64,000 bases of DNA, from positions 1-64,000 of the forward strand of contig NZ_LZIC01000131.1 in NCBI RefSeq assembly GCF_001667185.1, read 5' to 3'. Below, piece after piece: positions 26,712-34,759 of the stretch. This DNA is from Mycobacterium sp. 852002-50816_SCH5313054-b. Lineage in GTDB: Bacteria > Actinomycetota > Actinomycetes > Mycobacteriales > Mycobacteriaceae. The position numbers and the translations under genes were made by a program. Each line of letters opens with the position of its first letter. Positions within the stretch are counted from its first letter, which is position 1. Below the pieces are notes generated by a model. That model was not told where the DNA came from, did no database searches, and saw only the letters and a list, made by a program, of their open reading frames with translations.

Positions 26712-27724
26712 TGCGCGCTGCGGTTTTACGCGACGGCCGGATGGTTTATCGGGACGACGTCCCCGAGCCCGTGCCCGGGCCGGGTCAGGTGCTGGTGGGT
26801 GTGAAAGCGTGCGGAATCTGCGGCTCGGACCTGCATTTCGCTGCCCATGGCGACGAGGTGGTGGAGATGACCGCTCAGGTGGCAGCCGGCGCCGGGGGCA
26901 TGGCCGTGGACCTGAGCAGCGATGTGTTCATGGGGCACGAGTTCAGCGCCGAGGTGCTCGAGGCCGGACCCGACACGGAAACGCATCCGCCTGGAACCCT
27001 GGTCACCTCGCTTCCCGTGCTGCTCTCCGCCAGGGGCGTCGAGCCGATTGTCTACAGCAACAGCACCATTGGCGGCTACGCCGAGCGGATGCTGCTTTCG
27101 GCGCCGCTGCTGATGCCCATCCCCAACGGCCTGGACCTCAAGCGTGCCGCGTTGACCGAACCCATGGCGGTGGGTCTGCACGCGGTGAACAAGTCGAACA
27201 TTGCGCCGGGCGAGACCGCCCTGGTGCTCGGCTGCGGGCCGATCGGCATCGCGATCGTCGCGTCCCTTCGCGCCCGAGGGGTGGAAAACATTGTGGCGGC
27301 CGACTTCTCGCCGAAGCGTCGCGAGCTGGCCACCGCGATGGGCGCACACCAGACGGTGGACGCCGCCCAGGGCTCGCCATTCGACACCGTCAAACCCGCC
27401 GTCGTGTTCGAGGCGGTCGGGGTCCCCGGAATCATCGACGACGTGCTGCGACGGGCTCGGCCGGGCACCCGTCTGGTGGTCGCGGGCGTCTGCATGCAGT
27501 CCGACACCGTGCACCCCTTCTTCGCGATCGCCAAGGAGATCAACGTGCAATTCGTGCTCGCCTACAACCCCGAGGAGTTCGGCGACTCGCTGCGCGCGCT
27601 GGCCGAGGGCGAGATTGACGTCACGCCACTGATCACCGGAGAGGTCGGACTGGAAGAGGTCGGCCAGGCCTTCGACGACCTGGCCGACCCCGAGCGGCAC
27701 TGCAAGATTCTCGTTACTCCGTAG
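26711..27724 (+). CDS. Zinc-type alcohol dehydrogenase (MDR family)
   Basis: This 337-residue MDR dehydrogenase has the catalytic zinc region CGICGSDLHF and GHEFSAEV and the cofactor-binding fold LVLGCGPIGIAIVASLRARG. The usual four-Cys structural zinc lobe is missing; instead the segment after residue 50 is Ala/Gly-rich. It uses NAD(P) to oxidise or reduce an alcohol/aldehyde of unknown identity. It is third in the ephA operon, a position with no counterpart that I recall in M. tuberculosis. It ends 9 bp from the opposing esxV gene. Confidence 0.85.
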   Translation: MRAAVLRDGRMVYRDDVPEPVPGPGQVLVGVKACGICGSDLHFAAHGDEVVEMTAQVAAGAGGMAVDLSSDVFMGHEFSAEVLEAGPDTETHPPGTLVTSLPVLLSARGVEPIVYSNSTIGGYAERMLLSAPLLMPIPNGLDLKRAALTEPMAVGLHAVNKSNIAPGETALVLGCGPIGIAIVASLRARGVENIVAADFSPKRRELATAMGAHQTVDAAQGSPFDTVKPAVVFEAVGVPGIIDDVLRRARPGTRLVVAGVCMQSDTVHPFFAIAKEINVQFVLAYNPEEFGDSLRALAEGEIDVTPLITGEVGLEEVGQAFDDLADPERHCKILVTP

Positions 27725-27733
27725 GCATTGCCA

Positions 27734-28018
27734 TTAGGCCCAGCTCGACCCGACAGCGCTGTCGGTTCCGGCCATGTTGTCGCCGGCGGTTTGCACGTTC
27801 TGGCCATGGGCGTTGGCCTGCTCGTAGATCACCTGGAAGTTGCGGCCCAATTCGGTGACGAACTGCTGACAGGCCGTCGACCCGGCGCCGCCCCAAAAGT
27901 CCCCGGCGGCAAGCACATCCCGGACGATCGCCTGGTGCTCGGCTTCCAGCGATGCGGCCTGGGCGCGGATCGTGGCGCCGTGGGCGTCGACGTCGGAGAA
28001 TTGATAGTTGATCGTCAT
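27734..28018 (-). CDS. esxV: WXG100 protein EsxV (Mtb9.9 subfamily)
   Basis: This 94-residue secreted Esx protein of the EsxN/Mtb9.9 group begins MTINYQFSDVDAHGATIRAQAA, has the helical turn motif WGG (AGDFWGGAGSTA) and the usual Cys (STACQQF), and ends in VQTAGDNMAGTDSAVGSSWA. It pairs with the upstream EsxW as a four-helix heterodimer exported by a type VII system. It is last in the PE-PPE-esxW-esxV run. The subfamily is linked to ESX-5. Confidence 0.92.
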   Translation of the reverse strand: MTINYQFSDVDAHGATIRAQAASLEAEHQAIVRDVLAAGDFWGGAGSTACQQFVTELGRNFQVIYEQANAHGQNVQTAGDNMAGTDSAVGSSWA

Positions 28019-28049
28019 GCGAAAGGTCTCCTGTTCTGGTCGGGTGGGG

Positions 28050-28346
28050 CTAGCTGCTCAGGGCCTGCTGGGAGGCCTGCTCCTGCTGTTCGTAGTTGTT
28101 GGCGTCACGGACGAGGCCGTCGCGTACCCCGTGCAGCATGCCGACGATGTTCCGGAAAGCCTGGTTCATCTGGCCCATGGTGTCCAGCGAGGTCGCCTCG
28201 GCGGCACCGCTCCAGCCCGCGCCGGAGATGTTCTGCGAGGACGCCCACATCTTGCGGGCCTCGTCCTCGACCGTCTGGGCGTGGACCTCGAAGCGGCCCG
28301 CCATGTCGCGCATCGCGTGCGGGTCGGTCATAAATCGTGCGGTCAT
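28050..28346 (-). CDS. esxW: WXG100 protein EsxW (QILSS subfamily)
   Basis: This 98-residue partner of EsxV has the turn motif WSG (GAGWSGAAEATSL), preceded by MWASSQNISG as in the EsxJ/K/M/W group, and the C-terminal secretion motif YxxxE (NNYEQQEQASQQALSS). The ATG at 28346 has GAAGGAGAAACG upstream and gives the subfamily length. It lies 31 bp before esxV. Confidence 0.93.
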   Translation of the reverse strand: MTARFMTDPHAMRDMAGRFEVHAQTVEDEARKMWASSQNISGAGWSGAAEATSLDTMGQMNQAFRNIVGMLHGVRDGLVRDANNYEQQEQASQQALSS

Positions 28347-28422
28347 TTCGTTTCTCCTTCGAAAACCTTGTGCTTTTTCTTGATTGGTCACCGATAAGTC
28401 GCCGAAGCGTCTCCCCCTTCCG

Positions 28423-29538
28423 TCATCCGACCGCGCGGGGCAACACGCTCATTCGGGGCAGCTCGGCTGCCCCGGCCGCGCGCACTTCCATGCCCGCAAC
28501 GGTGGTGGCGGGGACGCCGCGCGAGGCGAGCATCGGCGCGCTCGCGGGGGCGCCACCCATCGTTGCGACCTCCGAGGTGGCGGCGGGAACCGCCGCCGGC
28601 GTCCAACCCGCGGGCACCGACAAGCCCCCGACCGAGGTTGCCTTGCCCAGCGCCGACGACGGCATCAGGCGCTCGGGCGCGGCGGGCATCAGCGGCCTGA
28701 CGCGCATCGTCGGCAGCGTAGGCGTTGCGGGCATGGACGGTGGCCGCATGATCGTGCCCGGTGCCAGGATCGGCGCCCCCGGGTTCGGTGCGGCCGTCGT
28801 TCCCATACCGGCGCCCTGGCTGAGGGGCGCGCCGATCAGTTCGGCGAATTCGCCGATGCCGGACTGGAACCCACTAATCAGCGTCGACGCGGACGAGTTG
28901 AGCGCCGACGGGATCGTGGACAGCCCCATGACCGCCTGATCGGCCAGGCTTTGTGCCGCGCCCTGCAGGTTGCCGACGGCAGTCGCGATGGCGGCGCCGG
29001 CCAGTCCCGCCGGGTTGGTGGTGGGCGGCGCCGTCACCATCGGGGCCAGCGCGGACGCCGTTGCTGCGGATGCGGCGTAGGCGTACATCGCGGCGGCGTC
29101 CTGGGCCCACATCTCGCCGTACTGCGCCTCGGCCGCGGCGATCGCCGGGGTGTTGATGCCCAGGAAGTTGGTGGAGATCAGGGCCATCAGCAAGGAGCGG
29201 TTGGCGGCGATCACCGGCGGGGGCACGGTAGCCGCGAAGGCGGCTTCGTGCGCGGCCGCCGCCGCGGCCGCCTGCATTCCGGCCTGCTCGGCCTGCGCGG
29301 CCGTGCTGTGCAGCCAAGCCACGTAGGGCGCAGCCGCGGCCGCCATCGATGCCGACGAGGGGCCCTGCCAGCCGGCGTCGGTGAGCTCCAAGATCGCCGA
29401 CCCGTAACCGATTGCGGCCGAACGTAGCTCGGCGGCCAAGCCGTCCCAGGCCGCCGACGCGGCCAGCATCGTTGACGAGCCCGGGCCTGCGTACATGAGC
29501 CCGGAGTTGATTTCCGGAGGAAACGCGGCGAAGTCCAT
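28423..29538 (-). CDS. PPE-family protein, PPE-SVP subgroup (extra copy)
   Basis: This 371-residue PPE protein has the N-terminal MDFAAFPPEINSGLMYAGPGS and the conserved WQG turn (DAGWQGPSSASM). The helical-bundle core runs to about residue 180, and the SVP motif is GGLSVPAGW near 310. The linker is Pro/Ala/Thr-rich. It pairs with the PE protein 29 bp upstream and is followed by esxW and esxV. Relative to M. tuberculosis this pair is additional, inserted between esxW and the PPE65/PE32 homologues. Probably surface-exposed or secreted through a type VII system. Confidence 0.9.
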   Translation of the reverse strand: MDFAAFPPEINSGLMYAGPGSSTMLAASAAWDGLAAELRSAAIGYGSAILELTDAGWQGPSSASMAAAAAPYVAWLHSTAAQAEQAGMQAAAAAAAHEAAFAATVPPPVIAANRSLLMALISTNFLGINTPAIAAAEAQYGEMWAQDAAAMYAYAASAATASALAPMVTAPPTTNPAGLAGAAIATAVGNLQGAAQSLADQAVMGLSTIPSALNSSASTLISGFQSGIGEFAELIGAPLSQGAGMGTTAAPNPGAPILAPGTIMRPPSMPATPTLPTMRVRPLMPAAPERLMPSSALGKATSVGGLSVPAGWTPAAVPAATSEVATMGGAPASAPMLASRGVPATTVAGMEVRAAGAAELPRMSVLPRAVG

Positions 29539-29567
29539 TGATAAATCCCTTCTTTGAGTGGTTGTGG

Positions 29568-30398
29568 CTAGGCCCGCACCGGCACGGCGACCGTGGGAGC
29601 TTCGGGTGCGGCGGGCGCCGGGTAGACGGGCATGTAGTGCTCGTGCTGAACCGTCGGGTGAACGGGTACGGCCGGTCCCGCGGGCACCGGCTGCACGGTC
29701 GCCGGCTGAGCGGGCATGGCCGGCAGGGTCGCCGGGCCGGACGGCGAGGCGGGCGCGACCGGAGCGTGCTGGGTGGGCGCCGGGTGGGCGGGCACTGCGG
29801 GCGCCGGGTGACCGCTGTAACCGCCGCCGTAGTGCGCCGGGTGAGCGCCGTAGCTGAAGCGCGAATAGGGATCGACGTGACCGCCGTAGCTGAAGCGCGA
29901 ATAGGGATCCACGCGGCCGCCGCCGTACCCGCCGCCATACTGCGCCCGACCGGCGGGCGCCCCCGGCGCGCTGGGCGCCATGCGCGCGGGCATCGCGGGG
30001 CGGGCCGGAGCCGTTGGGGCCATGCGGGCGGGCGCGGGCATCGCGGGGCGGGCCGGCGCCGTTGGGGCCATGCGGGCGGGCGCGGCCGGCACGTGGCCGC
30101 CGGCGGCCTGCGTCGCGTTGGCGGCCTCGGTGGCCGCATAGGAGTGGGCACCGAGCCCCAGGGCGCTGACGAACTCGTCGTGGATGACCGCGGCCTCGGC
30201 GCTGATTGCCTGATAGATCTGGCCGTAACCGGAGAAGGCCGCCGCCGTCGCCGCCGAGACCTCGTCGGCCGCCGCCGGGACCACGCCGGTGATCGGAAAT
30301 GCGGCCGCCGCGTTGGCCGCGCTGATGGTCGAACCGATCACCTGCAGCCGGCCGGCCGCCGCTGACAGCAGGTCCGGCACTGTGACGACGAAAGACAT
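29568..30398 (-). CDS. PE protein with Pro/Ala-rich tandem-repeat tail
   Basis: This 276-residue protein starts with a normal PE domain (MSFVVTVPDLLSAAAGRLQVIGSTISAANAA, about 95 residues). The rest is low complexity, unlike a PGRS: two copies of an Ala/Pro/Met block (ARMAPTAPARPAMPA), a Tyr/Gly patch with two copies of VDPYSRFSYG, then Pro/Ala/His-rich sequence up to HEHYMPVYPAPAAPEAP. The DNA for the Tyr block is a 27-bp exact repeat (29847-29873 and 29883-29909, 36-bp period). It probably chaperones or accompanies the PPE protein; the Pro-rich tail could be exposed at the cell surface. Confidence 0.88.
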   Translation of the reverse strand: MSFVVTVPDLLSAAAGRLQVIGSTISAANAAAAFPITGVVPAAADEVSAATAAAFSGYGQIYQAISAEAAVIHDEFVSALGLGAHSYAATEAANATQAAGGHVPAAPARMAPTAPARPAMPAPARMAPTAPARPAMPARMAPSAPGAPAGRAQYGGGYGGGRVDPYSRFSYGGHVDPYSRFSYGAHPAHYGGGYSGHPAPAVPAHPAPTQHAPVAPASPSGPATLPAMPAQPATVQPVPAGPAVPVHPTVQHEHYMPVYPAPAAPEAPTVAVPVRA

Positions 30399-30445
30399 GT
30401 GGTGTTCCTCCTGATGAAAACCGCGGTTGCGGGTTTGTGCGTACT

Positions 30446-30494
30446 CAGTGTGGACACTGTGTCATAAATTATGAATCAATGTCTAGTTCTAGAC
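30446..30494. promoter_or_regulatory. Three consecutive inverted repeats in the divergent PE/HTH intergenic region
   Basis: CAGTGT-GG-ACACTG (30446-30459), TCATAA-A-TTATGA (30462-30474) and GTCTAG-TT-CTAGAC (30481-30494) follow each other within 49 bp of an AT-rich 176-bp gap. The centres of the first and third are 35 bp apart. They lie between the divergent starts of the Pro-rich PE gene and a small putative DNA-binding protein. Operator or nucleoid-protein sites are likely, by position. Confidence 0.6.
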
Positions 30495-30574
30495 CATTAT
30501 TTCTTAGATTTGTCTGACGGTTCGCAGCTCAAGACCTTTTGACCAAGTTTTGGCATCCGGTTACTCTCGGTGGC

Positions 30575-30925
30575 ATGCCGAGAACAAACGCAGCCGGCTG
30601 GAGCCTCAAGCGCCTGCTCGAAGCCACGCTGAACCGCGACATCACCGTCGAGCAATTGCGGGATGCCTGCGGGGTCACCAAAGGTCGGTGGTATGGCGGG
30701 GTCGGGCGCGCCAACGCCGATGACTTCCCGGACGCCGAGGAAGCCCGGCGCGCGGCTCATGCGTTCGGCCTCAGCGCCACATGGCTGCAAGTCGAACTAG
30801 GGCTCATCACGCTCGACGACGTGCGCGAGGCCCTAGACGAGTCGCAACCGTTGGATCCGTTCCGGATGACCACCCGGCAACGGGTGCTGCAGATCCCCAA
30901 TCCGGCTGATCCGCCGCGCGACTAG
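30575..30925 (+). CDS. Small putative helix-turn-helix protein
   Basis: This is a 116-residue protein starting at the ATG at 30575. The segment ITVEQLRDACGVTKGRWYGG (residues about 25-44) looks like a helix-turn-helix, followed by ANADDFPDAEEARRAAHAFGLSATWLQVELGLI, the layout of XRE/Cro-like regulators. The C-terminus is Pro/Asp-rich (IPNPADPPRD). It is divergent from the PE gene and faces three inverted repeats, so it may regulate the PE/PPE/Esx island. I do not recognise a named family. Confidence 0.6.
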   Translation: MPRTNAAGWSLKRLLEATLNRDITVEQLRDACGVTKGRWYGGVGRANADDFPDAEEARRAAHAFGLSATWLQVELGLITLDDVREALDESQPLDPFRMTTRQRVLQIPNPADPPRD

Positions 30926-31000
30926 GTCAGCGGGGGTTGGCGGGCGCAGCCTGGCCGGGGAGTCGGCGCCGCCCGGCGAGTGTCGGTCGAGATCTTCGGA

Positions 31001-31360
31001 CTATTGCCAGTCTTGCGGCATGTCGCCCGCGTGGTTGGGGCACACGTCATGAGTGGCAGCCCGCAGGATGTGCGCCGCGTCCAGCGGTGGCATCTCCTTG
31101 GAAAGCACCGAGAACGCGTATTCGCTGGGATAGGACGAATAGCCCAGGTGTACCGCGGTGGCGTGATCATCCATCAGCGCGCACGCTTGCTGCTCGTAGT
31201 TCGGGTCGGAGTGGGCGATGCCGGAGCCAAACCAAGCGGCCACGCCGACCGTCGCCGTGGTCGCTACGAGCCTGATGGTGTGCTGGCCGGTGACCTTGAT
31301 TCGCTTCGCGCGCCGCGCGGCAGGAGAGTACTGGCGTGTGTGTAATTGCTTGGGGGACAT
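31001..31360 (-). CDS. DUF732-family secreted protein
   Basis: This 119-residue protein has a basic N-terminus and a hydrophobic signal (LVATTATVGVAAWFGSGIAHS), with cleavage probable near AHS-DP. The mature domain contains the two DUF732 cysteines (QACALMDDHAT and HDVCPNHAG) that would form a disulfide. Function is unknown; such proteins are numerous in mycobacteria. The ATG at 31360 is chosen to give a short n-region. It lies between the two PE/PPE pairs. Confidence 0.75.
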   Translation of the reverse strand: MSPKQLHTRQYSPAARRAKRIKVTGQHTIRLVATTATVGVAAWFGSGIAHSDPNYEQQACALMDDHATAVHLGYSSYPSEYAFSVLSKEMPPLDAAHILRAATHDVCPNHAGDMPQDWQ

Positions 31361-31507
31361 ATGAAGCTGTACCCACACGCGCGCGACTTAAACCACGAAT
31401 TCTTCGGGCCGAATCTGCTTCAACGTCAATTTCTTCCACCGCCGGGGAACGGCGTATATCCTAAATATGTTGTTCCCCAGTCTATTTCGATCACGGGGCC
31501 GCCCCGC

Positions 31508-32728
31508 TCATCCCCCGACGGACGGCTGGGGCACCACCGTGGGCTTGAATCCGTATCGCGGAGCGGCAAAGTGGCCCACGCTGCGGCCTCCTCCACTCAT
31601 CAGCGGCAGCCCACCCAGCGCGCTCGTGGCCGGTTCGACGGACGCCCCGGCCGACAGGCCGTTGAGCGTCACGAGGCCGGGTCCGGCCATCGGTGGCGCA
31701 CCCGTCCAGGAGGCCGGAACCGACAATCCCCCCACCGACGCCGCCTTGCCCACGGCTCCCGCGGCGCCGCCCACCACGCCCGACGCGGCGTGCGGCAGCG
31801 CCTCCACTGCCTTGGCGGCGCCCTCGGCAGCCTTGGCGGCCTGCGGCATCATCGCCTGGGCCACTCCCTGGATGTCCTTGAACGCGGTGGTGAAAAGCCT
31901 TGTGGGTGAGATCAATCGGATGAATGCGTCAAAGCCCGTACTGGCGTCCACGGTGGCCGAGCCGGTCAACCCCTCCACCAGGTCGCCGAGCAAGCCGGCC
32001 ACGACGATCCCGTCGCCATTGCTGTTCCACACGTGTCCGGTCAGGCCGAGCGCGGCCGCCGGGTTGGCAAGCCAGGGCGGCGAATTCGTCAGGCCCGCCA
32101 GACTCAGCAGCGCGGTGGGCACGCCGTACAGCCCCTGCGCGCTGGCGGCGGTCCCGGCCGCGCGGGCGACGGCGGCGGCCTGCCCGGCCAACCCGGCCGG
32201 ATCGGTCGTGGGCGCCGCAGGAGTGAACGGCGTCAACATCGAGGCCGATGCCGACGCACCTGCGTAGCCATACATCGCGGCGGCGTCCTGTGCCCACATT
32301 TCGGCGTAGTCCGCCTCGGTGGCTGCGATCGCCGCCGTGTTCTGACCCACGAAATTCGTCGCCAGCAGGGCCATCAACAGCGCCCGATTGGCCGCAATCT
32401 CGGGCGGCGGCACCGTCGCTGCAAACGCCGTCTCGTAGGCGCCCGCCGCCGCCCCGGCTTGGGTCGCCGCCTGTTCCGCCAGCTCGGCGGTGCCGCCCAG
32501 CCAACCCACCTGCGATGCGGCCGCCGCCGCCATGGACAGCGCGGCGGGCCCCTGCCAGGGCCCTTCGGTCAGGCCGGTGATCAGCGACCGGTAGGCGGAC
32601 GCCGTGTTGTGCAACTCGGTGGCCAGGCCCTCCCAGGCGGTCGCGGCGGCCAGCATCGGCGCCGAGCCTGGCCCGGTGTACATCAGCGCGGAGTTGATCT
32701 CCGGCGGCAACTGCGCGAAGTCCAGCAT
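31508..32728 (-). CDS. PPE-family protein PPE65 homologue
   Basis: This 406-residue PPE-SVP protein begins MLDFAQLPPEINSALMYTGPGS, has WQG (EGPWQGPAALSM), FVGQNTAAIAATEADYAEMWAQDAAAMYGY and the SVP motif GGLSVPASW. It ends FAAPRYGFKPTVV, the ending I recall for M. tuberculosis PPE65 (Rv3621c). It pairs with the PE32-like gene 13 bp upstream. Probably exported as a PE-PPE heterodimer. Confidence 0.88.
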   Translation of the reverse strand: MLDFAQLPPEINSALMYTGPGSAPMLAAATAWEGLATELHNTASAYRSLITGLTEGPWQGPAALSMAAAAASQVGWLGGTAELAEQAATQAGAAAGAYETAFAATVPPPEIAANRALLMALLATNFVGQNTAAIAATEADYAEMWAQDAAAMYGYAGASASASMLTPFTPAAPTTDPAGLAGQAAAVARAAGTAASAQGLYGVPTALLSLAGLTNSPPWLANPAAALGLTGHVWNSNGDGIVVAGLLGDLVEGLTGSATVDASTGFDAFIRLISPTRLFTTAFKDIQGVAQAMMPQAAKAAEGAAKAVEALPHAASGVVGGAAGAVGKAASVGGLSVPASWTGAPPMAGPGLVTLNGLSAGASVEPATSALGGLPLMSGGGRSVGHFAAPRYGFKPTVVPQPSVGG

Positions 32729-32741
32729 GATTGCCGCCCGC

Positions 32742-33041
32742 CTAGCTGACCGCGGTGGTGTTCGCCGCTTCGGTGGCGTCATATGACCCGGCGCTGACGC
32801 CCAGCGTGGTCGCCAACAGGTCGCGGAGCGCTGCGGCCTGAGCGCTTACCTCCTGGTAAAGCCTTGCGTGCGAGGCGAAGTGAGCCGCGGTCAACATCGA
32901 CACCACATCCGCAGCGGCGGGCACCACCCCGGTCGTCGGGACCGCCGCTGCCTCATTTCCGGCTGCCACCAACGCATTCAATGAATGCATTTCGGCCGCC
33001 GCCGCCGCGAGCAACTCGGGCCGTGTGATCACGTTCGACAT
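32742..33041 (-). CDS. PE-family protein PE32 homologue
   Basis: This 99-residue protein consists of the PE domain alone (MSNVITRPELLAAAAAEMHSLNALVAAGNEAAAVPTTGVVPAAADVVS...). It has the two-helix layout and YxxxE-type ending (GSYDATEAAN) needed for type VII export. It is the same length as M. tuberculosis PE32 and lies immediately before the PPE65-like gene. The 323 bp upstream, up to lpqG, carry both divergent promoters; I see no other gene there. Confidence 0.88.
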   Translation of the reverse strand: MSNVITRPELLAAAAAEMHSLNALVAAGNEAAAVPTTGVVPAAADVVSMLTAAHFASHARLYQEVSAQAAALRDLLATTLGVSAGSYDATEAANTTAVS

Positions 33042-33352
33042 GTTTTCTCCTCAAAACCACTTTCAACCAATGGATTTCGGCAACCACGGGGTGTCACCGG
33101 AGTAGGTCAGAGGTTAGGCCGGACAGCTCCGGGGACCACAACCCTTAGCCGCGCGTATTCATTGTCGAGTCGAAAACTGTTCATTTAGCCGGAGTCACAC
33201 GCTGCAACTTCTGCGAATGAAATGAAAGATGTTGTGAACCAATATGATTAGAGTTCGACATGAGCTTTGGCCCAATTGTCGCAACGCGCACTAGGCTTTG
33301 CGGGCCAAACCTTCCTTCGCGCATACCGCCGATCCAGCGCGACCACTGGCGC

Positions 33353-33365
33353 TAGTGTCCACACA
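33353..33365 (+). promoter_or_regulatory. -10 box of a leaderless lpqG transcript
   Basis: TAGTGT (33353-33358) is followed after 6 nt by the ATG of lpqG. The spacing fits transcription beginning at the start codon, and no Shine-Dalgarno sequence is present. Confidence 0.45.
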
Positions 33366-34117
33366 TGCCGATCGCACCAAACGCCCCGAGGCCGGCCCGC
33401 CGGTTGATTGCCTTGACCGCCGCCGGCTTGACCGTCGCCGCCCTGTCGGCGTGCGACAAGCACAACGCGACGCCACCGGGCGCGAACCCCCGCCAAGTGA
33501 CGGTCGTTGGCTCGGGGCAGGTCCAGGGCGTCCCCGACACCCTGACCGCCGAGGCCGGCATCGAGTTCACCGCACCCGACGTCACCACCGCGATGAACCA
33601 GACGAACGATCGCCAGCAGGCGGTGATCAGCGCGCTGGTCGGCGCGGGCCTGGACCGCAAAGACATCAGCACCACCACAGTCACCCTGGAGCCCCAGTAC
33701 GGCAACGGCAGCGCGACGATCACCGGCTATCGCGCCACCAACGCGATCCGGGTCAAGATCCACCCGACCGATGCCGCGTCCCGCATGCTGTCCCTCATCG
33801 TCGGCACCGGCGGCGACGCCACCCGGATCAGCTCGGTCAGCTATTCCATCGCCGACGACTCGCAGCTGGTCAAGGACGCCCGCGCGCGGGCGTTCAACGA
33901 CGCCAAGGCCCGCGCCGACCAGTACGCCCAATTGTCCGGCCTGCGCCTGGGCAGGGTGCTCTCGATTTCGGAGGCCTCCGGCAACGCGCCGATGCCCGGC
34001 GGGCCGCCGGCGCCGCCCCGCAGCATGGCCGCGGTCCCGCTGGAGCCGGGACAGCAAACGGTGAGCTTCTCGGTGACCGCGGTGTGGGAGCTCGACGAGC
34101 CCGGCTACTCCTCGTAG
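33365..34117 (+). CDS. lpqG: SIMPL-domain lipoprotein LpqG
   Basis: This 250-residue lipoprotein has the signal RRLIALTAAGLTVAALSAC with lipid Cys30. The SIMPL/DUF541 domain follows (VTVVGSGQVQGVPDTLTAEAGIEFT ... VTLEPQYG ... ITGYRATNAIRVKI ... FNDAKARADQYAQLSG). Family members form periplasmic oligomers of unclear role. It matches Rv3623 by sequence and position before hpt. The 3' end overlaps hpt by 13 nt tail to tail. Confidence 0.92.
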   Translation: MPIAPNAPRPARRLIALTAAGLTVAALSACDKHNATPPGANPRQVTVVGSGQVQGVPDTLTAEAGIEFTAPDVTTAMNQTNDRQQAVISALVGAGLDRKDISTTTVTLEPQYGNGSATITGYRATNAIRVKIHPTDAASRMLSLIVGTGGDATRISSVSYSIADDSQLVKDARARAFNDAKARADQYAQLSGLRLGRVLSISEASGNAPMPGGPPAPPRSMAAVPLEPGQQTVSFSVTAVWELDEPGYSS

Positions 34118-34710
34118 ACCCGAGGATCAAGAGTTCCGATATAAGACAGGTCGCGGTAGCGCTCGTCGTAATCGAGGCCGTAGCCCACCACGAAGTCGTT
34201 CGGAATATCGAAGCCCACGTAAGCGATCTCGACCGTGGCGCGCACCGCGTCGGGCTTGCGAAGCAGCGTGCACACCCGCAGCGAGCGCGGACGCCGGCTC
34301 TTCAAGTTGCGCAGCAACCAGGACAAGGTCAACCCCGAGTCGACGACGTCCTCGACGATCAGCACATCGCGGTCGTTGATGTCGCGGTCCAGGTCCTTGA
34401 GGATCCGCACCACGCCCGACGACGACGTCGAGGACCCGTAGGAGCTGACGGCCATGAATTCGAACTGGGTCGGCACCGGAATCGCGCGGGCCAGGTCAGT
34501 GACGAAGATCACCGCCCCCTTGAGCACGGTGATCAGCAGCAAATCCTGGGTCGTTTCGGCGGCAAGCTCGCGGTAGTGGTTGCCGATTTCCTCGCCCAGT
34601 TCGGCGATGCGGGCCTGAATCTGCTCCGCGGTGAGCAGCACCGACTTGATATCCCCGGGATACAGCTCCGCGGGCTGCGCCGGGGTGATCGGCGGCGACG
34701 TCTGGGCCAC
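34105..34710 (-). CDS. hpt: Hypoxanthine-guanine phosphoribosyltransferase Hpt
   Basis: This 201-residue purine-salvage enzyme makes IMP/GMP from hypoxanthine/guanine and PRPP. It shows the PRPP loop VLIVEDVVDSGLTL, the LKGA motif (ITVLKGAVIFVTDL), the flexible SSYGSSTSSSG loop and YVGFDIPNDFVVGYGLDYDERYR. The GTG at 34710 is preferred; another GTG two codons upstream is possible. It lies 49 bp after tilS on the same strand. Confidence 0.95.
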   Translation of the reverse strand: MAQTSPPITPAQPAELYPGDIKSVLLTAEQIQARIAELGEEIGNHYRELAAETTQDLLLITVLKGAVIFVTDLARAIPVPTQFEFMAVSSYGSSTSSSGVVRILKDLDRDINDRDVLIVEDVVDSGLTLSWLLRNLKSRRPRSLRVCTLLRKPDAVRATVEIAYVGFDIPNDFVVGYGLDYDERYRDLSYIGTLDPRVYEE

Positions 34711-34759
34711 GACCACAGAGTGCCACGCCAGCGGCCGAATAACCAACGGCAGTCCCGAT

